64,000 bases of DNA from Auanema rhodensis (Eukaryota; Nematoda; Chromadorea; Rhabditida; Rhabditidae): the NCBI GenBank assembly GCA_964057225.1, contig OZ059900.1, forward strand, positions 1,808,501 to 1,872,500. The letters run 5' to 3'. Of this stretch, positions 11,193 through 25,589 are shown piece by piece; the first letter of the stretch is position 1, and every line of letters starts with the position of its first letter. The position numbers were made by a program, and so were the translations under genes. The notes below the pieces were generated by a model that was not told where the DNA came from, ran no database searches, and saw nothing but the letters and a program-made list of their open reading frames with translations.

Positions 11193-13628
11193 TAATGATT
11201 AAATCACTGAATTTCACTCAAATAGCATTACTACACTAAGTATGGTCGTTTTTATGCCTTTAACACCATATACTCACCGATTTTTGGTACAAAATCTGTG
11301 ATACTCGTAAATTTTGATCATATTCGTTAAGATTTGAGAATCAAACATACAATACACAAAATCAGTCTATTTTTATGAGCTTGCACTGATATATATTCAT
11401 TTTGATCAAAAAAGGTCGAAAATAGAATGAATTTTTGAAATTTCCGAGTTTTGAGTCTAATTTGGCTAAATCGCTCATATATATGATCAAAAGCATAGTT
11501 TTACTGTCTATGATAACAAAAGTCTTCAAATATACACTAATAATGATTAAATCACTGATTTTCAGTCAAATAGCATTACTACACTAAGTATGGTCGTTTT
11601 TATGCCTTTAACACCATATACTCACCGATTTTTGGTACAAAATCTGTAATACTTGTAAATTTTGATCATATTTGTTAAGATTCGAGAATCAAACACATAA
11701 TACACGAAATAAGTCTATTTTTACAAGTTTGCACTGATATTTATTCATTTTGATCAAAAAAGGTCGAAAATAGAAAAAATTTTTGAAATTTCCGAGTTTT
11801 GAGTCCAATTTGGCTAAATCGCTCATATATAAGATCAAAAGCATAGTTTTATTGTCTATAACAACAAAAGTCATCAATTAAACGCTAGTGATATTTAAAT
11901 ACTGATTTTCGCTCAAGTAGCATTACTACACTAAGTATGGTCGTTTTCATGCCTTTAACACCATATACTCACCGATTTTTGGTACAAAATCTGTAATACT
12001 TGTAAATTTTGATCATATTCGTTAAGATTTGAGAATCGAACATACAATACACAAAATCAGTCTATTTTTATGAGCTTGCACTGATATATATTCATTTTGA
12101 TCAAAAAAGGTCGAAAATAGAAAGAATTTTTGAAATTTCCGAGTTTTGAGTCTAATTTGGCTAAATCGCTCATATATATGATCAGAAGCATAGTTTTAAT
12201 GTCTATGACAACAAAAATCATCAATTAAACGCTAGTGATATTTAAATACTGATTTTCGCTCAAATAGCATTACTACACTAAGTATGGTCGTTTTTATGCT
12301 TTTAACACCATATACTCACCGATTTTTGGTACAAAATCTGTAATACTCGTAAAATTTGATCATATTTGTTAAGATTTGAGAATCAAACACACAATACACA
12401 AAATCAGTCTATTTTTATGAGTTTACACTGATATATATTCATTTTCATCAAAAAAGGTCGAAAATAGAAAGAATTTTTGAATTTTCCGAGTTTTGAGTCG
12501 AATTGGGCTAAATCGCTCATATATATGATCAAAAGCATAGTTTTACTGTCTATGATAACAAAAGTCTTCAAATATACACTAATAATGATTAAATCACTGA
12601 ATTTCACTCAAATAGCATTACTACACTAAGTATGGTCGTTTTTATGCCTTTAACACCATATACTCACCGATTTTTGGTACAAAATCTGTAATACTCGTAA
12701 ATTTCGATCATATTCGTTAAGATTCGAGAATCAAACACACAATACACGAAATAAGTTTATTTTGACGAATTTGCACTGATATTTATTCATTTTGATCAAA
12801 AAAGGTCGAAAATAGAAAGAATTTTTTAATTTTCCGAGTTTTGAGTCCAATTGGGCTAAATCGCTCATATATATGATCAAAAGCATAGTTTCACTGTCTA
12901 TGATAACAAAAGTCTTCAAATATACACTAGTAATGATTAAATCACTGAATTTCACTCAAATAGCATTACTACACTAAGTATGGTCGTTTTTATGCCTTTA
13001 ACACCATATACTCACCGATTTTTGGTACAAAATCTGTAATACTTGTAAATTTTGATCATATTTGTTAAGATTCGAGAATCAAACACATAATACACGAAAT
13101 AAGTCTATTTTTACAAGTTTGCACTGATATTTATTCATTTTGATCAAAAAAAGGTCGAAAATAGAAAAATTTTTTGAAATTTCCGAGTTTTGAGTCCAAT
13201 TTGGCTAAATCGCTCATATATAAGATCAAAAGCATAGTTTTATTGTCTATAACAACAAAAGTCATCAATTAAACGCTAGTGATATTTAAATACTGATTTT
13301 CGCTCAAGTAGCATTACTACACTAAGTATGGTCGTTTTTATGCCTTTAACACCATATACTCACCGATTTTTGGTACAAAATCTGTAATACTTGTAAATTT
13401 TGATCATATTCGTTAAGATTTGAGAATCGAACATACAATACACAAAATCAGTCTATTTTTATGAGCTTGCACTGATATATATTCATTTTGATCAAAAAAG
13501 GTCGAAAATAGAAAGAATTTTTGAAATTTCCGAGTTTTGAGTCTAATTTGGCTAAATCGCTCATATATATGATCAGAAGCATAGTTTTAATGTCTATGAC
13601 AACAAAAATCATCAATTAAACGCTAGTG
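11193..13628 (+). repeat. 9-monomer higher-order repeat, copy 3, truncated to 7 monomers
   Basis: Continues the 3129-bp register with markers at 11300, 11948, 12300 and 12446. Identity with copy 2 stops at 13629, where CTAGTGTTGTTTAAA replaces CTAGTGATATTTAAA, and the next monomers switch to k then c. The truncation point is therefore a junction between this HOR and the neighbouring array type. Confidence 0.9.
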
Positions 13629-14121
13629 TTGTTTAAATACTGATTTTCGCTCAAATAGCATTACTACACTAAGTATGGTCGTTTTTATGCCTTTAACACC
13701 ATATACTCACCGATTTTTGGTACAAAATCTGTAATACTCGTAAAATTTGATCATATTTGTTAAGATTTGAGAATCAAACACACAATACACAAAATCAGTC
13801 TATTTTTATGAGTTTACACTGATATATATTCATTTTCATCAAAAAAGGTCGAAAATAGAAAGAATTTTTGAATTTTCCGAGTTTTGAGTCGAATTGGGCT
13901 AAATCGCTCATATATATGATCAAAAGCATAGTTTTACTGTCTATGATAACAAAAGTCTTCAAATATACACTAATAATGATTAAATCACTGAATTTCACTC
14001 AAATAGCATTACTACACTAAGTATGGTCGTTTTTATGCCTTTAACACCATATACTCACCGATTTTTGGTACAAAATCTGTAATACTTGTAAATTTTGATC
14101 ATATTTGTTAAGATTCGAGAA

Positions 14122-17100
14122 TCAAACACATAATACACAAAATAAGTCTATTTTTACAAGTTTGCACTGATATTTATTCATTTTGATCAAAAAAGGTCGA
14201 AAATAGAAAGAATTTTTAAAATTTCCGAGTTTTGAGTCCAATTTGGCTAAATCGCTCATATATATGATCAAAAGCATAGTTTTATTGTCTATAACAACAA
14301 AAGTCATCAATTAAACGCTAGTGATGTTTAAATACTGAATTTCGCTCAAATAGCATTACTACACTAAGTATGGTCGTTTTTATGCCTTTAACACCATATA
14401 CTCACCGATTTTTGGTACAAAATCTGTAATACTCGTAAATTTTGATCATATTCGTTAAGATTTGAGAATCAAACATACAATACACAAAATCAGTCTATTT
14501 TTATGAGCTTGCACTGATATATATTCATTTTGATCAAAAAAGGTCGAAAATAGAAAGAATTTTTGAAATTTCCGAGTTTTGAGTCTAATTTGGCTAAATC
14601 GCTCATATATATGATCAAAAGCATAGTTTTATTGTCTATGACAACAAAAGTCATCAATTAAATGCTAGTGATGTTTAAATACTGAATTTCGCTCAAATAG
14701 CATTACTACACTAAGTATGGTCGTTTTTATGCCTTTAACACCATATACTCACCGATTTTTGGTACAAAATCTGTAATACTCGTAAATTTTGATCATATTC
14801 GGTGAGATTCGAGAATCAAACACACAATACACGAAATAAGTTTATTTTGACGAGTTTGCACTGGTATTTATTCATTTTGATCAAAAAAGGTCGAAAATAG
14901 AAAGAATTTTTGAATTTTCCGAGTTTTGAGTCCAATTGGGCTAAATCGCTAATATATATGATCAAAAGCATAGTTTTACTGTCTATGATAACAAAAGTCT
15001 TCAAATATACACTAATAATGTGTAAATCACTGAATTTCACTCAAATAGCTTTACTACACTAAGTATGGTCGTTTTTATGCCTTTAACACCATATACTCAC
15101 CGATTTTTGGTACAAAATCTGTAATACTCGTAAATTTCGATCATATTCGTTAAGATTCGAGAATCAAACACACAATACACGAAATAAGTTTATTTTTACG
15201 AGTTTGCACTGATATTTATTCATTTTGATCAAAAAAGGTCGAAAATAGAAAGAATTTTTGAATTTTCCGAGTTTTGAGTCCAATTGGGCTAAATCGCTCA
15301 TATATATGATCAAAAGCATAGTTTCACTGTCTATGATAACAAAAGTCTTCAAATATACACTAATAATGATTAAATCACTGAATTTCACTCAAATAGCATT
15401 ACTACACTAAGTATGGTCGTTTTTATGCCTTTAACACCATATACTCACCGATTTTTGGTACAAAATCTGTAATACTCGTAAATTTCGATCATATTCGTTA
15501 AGATTCGAGAATCAAACACACAATACACGAAATAAGTTTATTTTTACGAGTTTGCACTGATATTTATTCATTTTGATCAAAAAAGGTCGAAAATAGAAAG
15601 AATTTTTGAATTTTCCGAGTTTTGAGTCCAATTGGGCTAAATCGCTCATATATATGATCAAAAGCATAGTTTCACTGTCTATGATAACAAAAGTCTTCAA
15701 ATATACACTAGTAATGATGAAATCACTGAATTTCACTCAAATAGCATTACTACACTAAGTATGGTCGTTTTTATGCCTTTAACACCATATACTCACCGAT
15801 TTTTGGTACAAAATCTGTAATACTTGTAAATTTTGATCATATTTGTTAAGATTCGAGAATCAAACACATAATACACGAAATAAGTCTATTTTTACAAGTT
15901 TGCACTGATATTTATTCATTTTGATCAAAAAAGGTCGAAAATAGAAAGAATTTTTGAAATTTCCGAGTTTTGAGTCCAATTTGGCTAAATCGCTCATATA
16001 TATGATCAAAAGCATAGTGTTATTGTCTATAACAACAAAAGTCATCAATTAAACGCTAGTGATGTTTAAATACTGAATTTCGCTCAAATAGCATTACTAC
16101 ACTAAGTATGGTCGTTTTTATGCCTTTAACACCATATACTCACCGATTTTTGGTACAAAATCTGTAATACTCGTAAATTTTGATCATATTCGTTAAGATT
16201 TGAGAATCAAACATACAATACACAAAATCAGTCTATTTTTATGAGCTTGCACTGATATATATTCATTTTGATCAAAAAAGGTCGAAAATAGAAAGAATTT
16301 TTGAAATTTCCGAGTTTTGAGTCTAATTTGGCTAAATCGCTCATATATATGATCAAAAGCATAGTTTTATTGTCTATGACAACAAAAGTCATCAATTAAA
16401 TGCTAGTGATGTTTAAATACTGAATTTCGCTCAAATAGCATTACTACACTAAGTATGGTCGTTTTTATGCCTTTAACACCATATACTCACCGATTTTTGG
16501 TACAAAATCTGTAATACTCGTAAATTTTGATCATATCCGGTGAGATTCGAGAATCAAACACACAATACACGAAATAAGTTTATTTTGACGAGTTTGCACT
16601 GGTATTTATTCATTTTGATCAAAAAAGGTCGAAAATAGAAAGAATTTTTGAATTTTCCGAGTTTTGAGTCCAATTGGGCTAAATCGCTCATATATATGAT
16701 CAAAAGCATAGTTTTACTGTCTATGATAACAAAAGTCTTCAAATATACACTAATAATGTGTAAATCACTGAATTTCACTCAAATAGCATTACTACACTAA
16801 GTATGGTCGTTTTTATGCCTTTAACACCATATACTCACCGATTTTTGGTACAAAATCTGTAATACTTGTAAATTTTGATCATATTTGTTAAGATTCGAGA
16901 ATCAAACACATAATACACGAAATAAGTCTATTTTTACAAGTTTGCACTGATATTTATTCATTTTGATCAAAAAAGGTCGAAAATAGAAAGAATTTTTGAA
17001 TTTTCCGAGTTTTGAGTCCAATTGGGCTAAATCGCTCATATATATGATCAAAAGCATAGTTTCACTGTCTATGATAACAAAAGTCTTCAAATATACACTA

Positions 17101-19334
17101 GTAATGATTAAATCACTGAATTTCACTCAAATAGCATTACTACACTAAGTATGGTCGTTTTTATGCCTTTAACACCATATACTCACCGATTTTTGGTACA
17201 AAATCTGTAATACTTGTAAATTTTGATCATATTTGTTAAGATTCGAGAATCAAACACATAATACACGAAATAAGTCTATTTTTACAAGTTTGCACTGATA
17301 TTTATTCATTTTGATCAAAAAAAGGTCGAAAATAGAAAAATTTTTTGAAATTTCCGAGTTTTGAGTCCAATTTGGCTAAATCGCTCATATATAAGATCAA
17401 AAGCATAGTTTTATTGTCTATAACAACAAAAGTCATCAATTAAACGCTAGTGATATTTAAATACTGATTTTCGCTCAAGTAGCATTACTACACTAAGTAT
17501 GGTCGTTTTTATGCCTTTAACACCATATACTCACCGATTTTTGGTACAAAATCTGTAATACTTGTAAATTTTGATCATATTCGTTAAGATTTAAGAATCG
17601 AACATACAATACACAAAATCAGTCTATTTTTATGAGCTTGCACTGATATATATTCATTTTGATCAAAAAAGGTCGAAAATAGAAAGAATTTTTGAAATTT
17701 CCGAGTTTTGAGTCTAATTTGGCTAAATCGCTCATATATATGATCAGAAGCATAGTTTTAATGTCTATGACAACAAAAATCATCAATTAAACGCTAGTGA
17801 TGTTTAAATACTGATTTTCGCTCAAATAGCATTACTACACTAAGTATGGTCGTTTTTATGCCTTTAACACCATATACTCACCGATTTTTGGTACAAAATC
17901 TGTAATACTCGTAAAATTTGATCATATTTGTTAAGATTTGAGAATCAAACACACAATACACGAAATAAGTTTATTTTGACGAGTTTGCACTGGTATTTAT
18001 TCATTTTGATCAAAAAAGGTCGAAAATAGAAAGAATTTTTGAATTTTCCGAGTTTTGAGTCCAATTGGGCTAAATCGCTCATATATATGATCAAAAGCAT
18101 AGTTTTACTGTCTATGATAACAAAAGTCATCAATTAAACGCTAGTGATGTTTAAATACTGAATTTCGCTCAAATAGCATTACTACACTAAGTATGGTCGT
18201 TTTTATGCCTTTAACACCATATACTCACCGATTTTTGGTACAAAATCTGTAATACTCGTAAATTTTGATCATATTCGTTAAGATTTGAGAATCAAACATA
18301 CAATACACAAAATCAGTCTATTTTTATGAGCTTGCACTGATATATATTCATTTTGATCAAAAAAGGTCGAAAATAGAAAGAATTTTTGAAATTTCCGAGT
18401 TTTGAGTCTAATTTGGCTAAATCGCTCATATATATGATCAAAAGCATAGTTTTATTGTCTATGACAACAAAAGTCATCAATTAAATGCTAGTGATGTTTA
18501 AATACTGAATTTCGCTCAAATAGCATTACTACACTAAGTATGGTCGTTTTTATGCCTTTAACACCATATACTCACCGATTTTTGGTACAAAATCTGTAAT
18601 ACTCGTAAATTTTGATCATATTCGGTGAGATTCGAGAATCAAACACACAATACACGAAATAAGTTTATTTTGACGAGTTTGCACTGGTATTTATTCATTT
18701 TGATCAAAAAAGGTCGAAAATAGAAAGAATTTTTGAATTTTCCGAGTTTTGAGTCCAATTGGGCTAAATCGCTAATATATATGATCAAAAGCATAGTTTT
18801 ACTGTCTATGATAACAAAAGTCTTCAAATATACACTAATAATGTGTAAATCACTGAATTTCACTCAAATAGCTTTACTACACTAAGTATGGTCGTTTTTA
18901 TGCCTTTAACACCATATACTCACCGATTTTTGGTACAAAATCTGTAATACTCGTAAATTTCGATCATATTCGTTAAGATTCGAGAATCAAACACACAATA
19001 CACGAAATAAGTTTATTTTTACGAGTTTGCACTGATATTTATTCATTTTGATCAAAAAAGGTCGAAAATAGAAAGAATTTTTGAATTTTCCGAGTTTTGA
19101 GTCCAATTGGGCTAAATCGCTCATATATATGATCAAAAGCATAGTTTCACTGTCTATGATAACAAAAGTCTTCAAATATACACTAATAATGATTAAATCA
19201 CTGAATTTCACTCAAATAGCATTACTACACTAAGTATGGTCGTTTTTATGCCTTTAACACCATATACTCACCGATTTTTGGTACAAAATCTGTAATACTT
19301 GTAAATTTTGATCATATTTGTTAAGATTCGAGAA
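14122..19334 (+). repeat. HOR block of 15 monomers (5213 bp)
   Basis: Cut at TCAAACACATAATACAC. Order: c d a' b b c d a b e f h d a' b. It carries an extra b next to the normal one compared with the 14-monomer order, and the third position is the a' form. The b at about 16902 has c-class left sequence (CACATAATACACG, TTACAAG) joined to b-class right sequence, a chimera. In the f copy, T-A at about 17592 gives TTAAGAATCG, a private change. Confidence 0.75.
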
Positions 19335-22114
19335 TCAAACACATAATACACAAAATAAGTCTATTTTTACAAGTTTGCACTGATATTTATTCATTTTGAT
19401 CAAAAAAGGTCGAAAATAGAAAGAATTTTTGAAATTTCCGAGTTTTGAGTCCAATTTGGCTAAATCGCTCATATATATGATCAAAAGCATAGTTTTATTG
19501 TCTATAACAACAAAAGTCATCAATTAAACGCTAGTGATGTTTAAATACTGAATTTCGCTCAAATAGCATTACTACACTAAGTATGGTCGTTTTTATGCCT
19601 TTAACACCATATACTCACCGATTTTTGGTACAAAATCTGTAATACTCGTAGATTTTGATCATATTCGTTAAGATTTGAGAATCAAACATACAATACACAA
19701 AATCAGTCTATTTTTATGAGCTTGCACTGATATATATTCATTTTGATCAAAAAAGGTCGAAAATAGAAAGAATTTTTGAAATTTCCGAGTTTTGAGTCTA
19801 ATTTGGCTAAATCGCTCATATATATGATCAAAAGCATAGTTTTATTGTCTATGACAACAAAAGTCATCAATTAAATGCTAGTGATGTTTAAATACTGAAT
19901 TTCGCTCAAATAGCATTACTACACTAAGTATGGTCGTTTTTATGCCTTTAACACCATATACTCACCGATTTTTGGTACAAAATCTGTAATACTCGTAAAT
20001 TTTGATCATATTCGGTGAGATTCGAGAATCAAACACACAATACACGAAATAAGTTTATTTTGACGAGTTTGCACTGGTATTTATTCATTTTGATCAAAAA
20101 AGGTCGAAAATAGAAAGAATTTTTGAATTTTCCGAGTTTTGAGTCCAATTGGGCTAAATCGCTCATATATATGATCAAAAGCATAGTTTTACTGTCTATG
20201 ATAACAAAAGTCTTCAAATATACACTAATAATGTGTAAATCACTGAATTTCACTCAAATAGCTTTACTACACTAAGTATGGTCGTTTTTATGCCTTTAAC
20301 ACCATATACTCACCGATTTTTGGTACAAAATCTGTAATACTCGTAAATTTTGATCATATTCGGTGAGATTCGAGAATCAAACACACAATACACGAAATAA
20401 GTTTATTTTGACGAGTTTGCACTGGTATTTATTCATTTTGATCAAAAAAGGTCGAAAATAGAAAGAATTTTTGAATTTTCCGAGTTTTGAGTCCAATTGG
20501 GCTAAATCGCTAATATATATGATCAAAAGCATAGTTTTACTGTCTATGATAACAAAAGTCTTCAAATATACACTAATAATGTGTAAATCACTGAATTTCA
20601 CTCAAATAGCTTTACTACACTAAGTATGGTCGTTTTTATGCCTTTAACACCATATACTCACCGATTTTTGGTACAAAATCTGTAATACTTGTAAATTTTG
20701 ATCATATTCGTTAAGATTTGAGAATCAAACATACAATACACAAAATCAGTCTATTTTTATGAGCTTGCACTGATATATATTCATTTTGATCAAAAAAGGT
20801 CGAAAATAGAAAGAATTTTTGAAATTTCCGAGTTTTGAGTCTAATTTGGCTAAATCGCTCATATATATGATCAAAAGCATAGTTTTATTGTCTATGACAA
20901 CAAAAGTCATCAATTAAATGCTAGTGATGTTTAAATACTGAATTTCGCTCAAATAGCATTACTACACTAAGTATGGTCGTTTTTATGCCTTTAACACCAT
21001 ATACTCACCGATTTTTGGTACAAAATCTGTAATACTCGTAAATTTTGATCATATTCGTTAAGATTTGAGAATCAAACATACAATACACAAAATCAGTCTA
21101 TTTTTATGAGCTTGCACTGATATATATTCATTTTGATCAAAAAAGGTCGAAAATAGAAAGAATTTTTGAAATTTCCGAGTTTTGAGTCTAATTTGGCTAA
21201 ATCGCTCATATATATGATCAAAAGCATAGTTTTATTGTCTATGACAACAAAAGTCATCAATTAAATGCTAGTGATGTTTAAATACTGAATTTCGCTCAAA
21301 TAGCATTACTACACTAAGTATGGTCGTTTTTATGCCTTTAACACCATATACTCACCGATTTTTGGTACAAAATCTGTAATACTCGTAAATTTTGATCATA
21401 TTCGGTGAGATTCGAGAATCAAACACACAATACACGAAATAAGTTTATTTTGACGAGTTTGCACTGGTATTTATTCATTTTGATCAAAAAAGGTCGAAAA
21501 TAGAAAGAATTTTTGAATTTTCCGAGTTTTGAGTCCAATTGGGCTAAATCGCTAATATATATGATCAAAAGCATAGTTTTACTGTCTATGATAACAAAAG
21601 TCTTCAAATATACACTAATAATGTGTAAATCACTGAATTTCACTCAAATAGCTTTACTACACTAAGTATGGTCGTTTTTATGCCTTTAACACCATATACT
21701 CACCGATTTTTGGTACAAAATCTGTAATACTCGTAAATTTCGATCATATTCGTTAAGATTCGAGAATCAAACACACAATACACGAAATAAGTTTATTTTT
21801 ACGAGTTTGCACTGATATTTATTCATTTTGATCAAAAAAGGTCGAAAATAGAAAGAATTTTTGAATTTTCCGAGTTTTGAGTCCAATTGGGCTAAATCGC
21901 TCATATATATGATCAAAAGCATAGTTTCACTGTCTATGATAACAAAAGTCTTCAAATATACACTAATAATGATTAAATCACTGAATTTCACTCAAATAGC
22001 ATTACTACACTAAGTATGGTCGTTTTTATGCCTTTAACACCATATACTCACCGATTTTTGGTACAAAATCTGTAATACTTGTAAATTTTGATCATATTTG
22101 TTAAGATTCGAGAA
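19335..22114 (+). repeat. HOR block of 8 monomers (2780 bp)
   Basis: Order: c d a a' d d a' b. The e, f and h monomers are absent and a/a' stand side by side, so this block looks like a contracted form of the 14-monomer order. CGTAGATTTT near 19652 is shared with 3314 and 4704, a marker otherwise absent from the central region. Confidence 0.72.
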
Positions 22115-25100
22115 TCAAACACATAATACACAAAATAAGTCTATTTTTACAAGTTTGCACTGATATTTATTCATTTTGATCAAAAAAGGTCGAAAATAGA
22201 AAGAATTTTTGAAATTTCCGAGTTTTGAGTCCAATTTGGCTAAATCGCTCATATATATGATCAAAAGCATAGTTTTATTGTCTATAACAACAAAAGTCAT
22301 CAATTAAACGCTAGTGATGTTTAAATACTGAATTTCGCTCAAATAGCATTACTACACTAAGTATGGTCGTTTTTATGCCTTTAACACCATATACTCACCG
22401 ATTTTTGGTACAAAATCTGTAATACTCGTAAATTTTGATCATATTCGTTAAGATTTGTGAATCAAACATACAATACACAGAATCAGTCTATTTTTATGAG
22501 CTTGCACTGATATATATTCATTTTGATCAAAAAAGGTCGAAAATAGAAAGAATTTTTGAAATTTCCGAGTTTTGAGTCTAATTTGGCTAAATCGCTCATA
22601 TATATGATCAAAAGCATAGTTTTATTGTCTATGACAACAAAAGTCATCAATTAAATGCTAGTGATGTTTAAATACTGAATTTCGCTCAAATAGCATTACT
22701 ACACTAAGTATGGTCGTTTTTATGCCTTTAACACCATATACTCACCGATTTTTGGTACAAAATCTGTAATACTCGTAAATTTTGATCATATTCGGTGAGA
22801 TTCGAGAATCAAACACACAATACACGAAATAAGTTTATTTTGACGAGTTTGCACTGGTATTTATTCATTTTGATCAAAAAAGGTCGAAAATAGAAAGAAT
22901 TTTTGAATTTTCCGAGTTTTGAGTCCAATTGGGCTAAATCGCTCATATATATGATCAAAAGCATAGTTTTACTGTCTATGATAACAAAAGTCTTCAAATA
23001 TACACTAATAATGTGTAAATCACTGAATTTCACTCAAATAGCTTTACTACACTAAGTATGGTCGTTTTTATGCCTTTAACACCATATACTCACCGATTTT
23101 TGGTACAAAATCTGTAATACTCGTAAATTTCGATCATATTCGTTAAGATTCGAGAATCAAACACACAATACACGAAATAAGTTTATTTTTACGAGTTTGC
23201 ACTGATATTTATTCATTTTGATCAAAAAAGGTCGAAAATAGAAAGAATTTTTGAATTTTCCGAGTTTTGAGTCCAATTGGGCTAAATCGCTCATATATAT
23301 GATCAAAAGCATAGTTTCACTGTCTATGATAACAAAAGTCTTCAAATATACACTAGTAATGATTAAATCACTGAATTTCACTCAAATAGCATTACTACAC
23401 TAAGTATGGTCGTTTTTATGCCTTTAACACCATATACTCACCGATTTTTGGTACAAAATCTGTAATAGTTGTAAATTTTGATCATATTTGTTAAGATTCG
23501 AGAATCAAACACATAATACACGAAATAAGTCTATTTTTACAAGTTTGCACTGATATTTATTCATTTTGATCAAAAAAAGGTCGAAAATAGAAAAATTTTT
23601 TGAAATTTCCGAGTTTTGAGTCCAATTTGGCTAAATCGCTCATATATAAGATCAAAAGCATAGTTTTATTGTCTATAACAACAAAAGTCATCAATTAAAC
23701 GCTAGTGATATTTAAATACTGATTTTCGCTCAAGTAGCATTACTACACTAAGTATGGTCGTTTTTATGCCTTTAACACCATATACTCACCGATTTTTGGT
23801 ACAAAATCTGTAATACTTGTAAATTTTGATCATATTCGTTAAGATTTGAGAATCGAACATACAATACACAAAATCAGTCTATTTTTATGAGCTTGCACTG
23901 ATATATATTCATTTTGATCAAAAAAGGTCGAAAATAGAAAGAATTTTTGAAATTTCCGAGTTTTGAGTCTAATTTGGCTAAATCGCTCATATATATGATC
24001 AGAAGCATAGTTTTAATGTCTATGACAACAAAAATCATCAATTAAACGCTAGTGATGTTTAAATACTGATTTTCGCTCAAATAGCATTACTACACTAAGT
24101 ATGGTCGTTTTTATGCCTTTAACACCATATACTCACCGATTTTTGGTACAAAATCTGTAATACTCGTAAAATTTGATCATATTTGTTAAGATTTGAGAAT
24201 CAAACACACAATACACGAAATAAGTTTATTTTGACGAGTTTGCACTGGTATTTATTCATTTTGATCAAAAAAGGTCGAAAATAGAAAGAATTTTTGAATT
24301 TTCCGAGTTTTGAGTCCAATTGGGCTAAATCGCTCATATATATGATCAAAAGCATAGTTTTACTGTCTATGATAACAAAAGTCATCAATTAAACGCTAGT
24401 GATGTTTAAATACTGAATTTCGCTCAAATAGCATTACTACACTAAGTATGGTCGTTTTTATGCCTTTAACACCATATACTCACCGATTTTTGGTACAAAA
24501 TCTGTAATACTCGTAAATTTTGATCATATTCGTTAAGATTTGAGAATCAAACATACAATACACAAAATCAGTCTATTTTTATGAGCTTGCACTGATATAT
24601 ATTCATTTTGATCAAAAAAGGTCGAAAATAGAAAGAATTTTTGAAATTTCCGAGTTTTGAGTCTAATTTGGCTAAATCGCTCATATATATGATCAAAAGC
24701 ATAGTTTTATTGTCTATGACAACAAAAGTCATCAATTAAATGCTAGTGATGTTTAAATACTGAATTTCGCTCAAATAGCATTACTACACTAAGTATGGTC
24801 GTTTTTATGCCTTTAACACCATATACTCACCGATTTTTGGTACAAAATCTGTAATACTCGTAAATTTTGATCATATTCGGTGAGATTCGAGAATCAAACA
24901 CACAATACACGAAATAAGTTTATTTTGACGAGTTTGCACTGGTATTTATTCATTTTGATCAAAAAAGGTCGAAAATAGAAAGAATTTTTGAATTTTCCGA
25001 GTTTTGAGTCCAATTGGGCTAAATCGCTAATATATATGATCAAAAGCATAGTTTTACTGTCTATGATAACAAAAGTCTTCAAATATACACTAATAATGTG

Positions 25101-25589
25101 TAAATCACTGAATTTCACTCAAATAGCTTTACTACACTAAGTATGGTCGTTTTTATGCCTTTAACACCATATACTCACCGATTTTTGGTACAAAATCTGT
25201 AATACTCGTAAATTTCGATCATATTCGTTAAGATTCGAGAATCAAACACACAATACACGAAATAAGTTTATTTTTACGAGTTTGCACTGATATTTATTCA
25301 TTTTGATCAAAAAAGGTCGAAAATAGAAAGAATTTTTGAATTTTCCGAGTTTTGAGTCCAATTGGGCTAAATCGCTCATATATATGATCAAAAGCATAGT
25401 TTCACTGTCTATGATAACAAAAGTCTTCAAATATACACTAATATTGATTAAATCACTGAATTTCACTCAAATAGCATTACTACACTAAGTATGGTCGTTT
25501 TTATGCCTTTAACACCATATACTCACCGATTTTTGGTACAAAATCTGTAATACTTGTAAATTTTGATCATATTTGTTAAGATTCGAGAA
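22115..25589 (+). repeat. HOR block of 10 monomers (3475 bp)
   Basis: Order: c d a b e f h d a' b. This 10-monomer run equals the second part of the block at 14122-19334 (from about 15860) with one c type substituted. The d monomer has private changes GATTTGTGAATC and CACAGAATCAG near 22457 and 22480. The e monomer has TAATAGTTG near 23467, a rare change in the conserved core. Confidence 0.75.
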
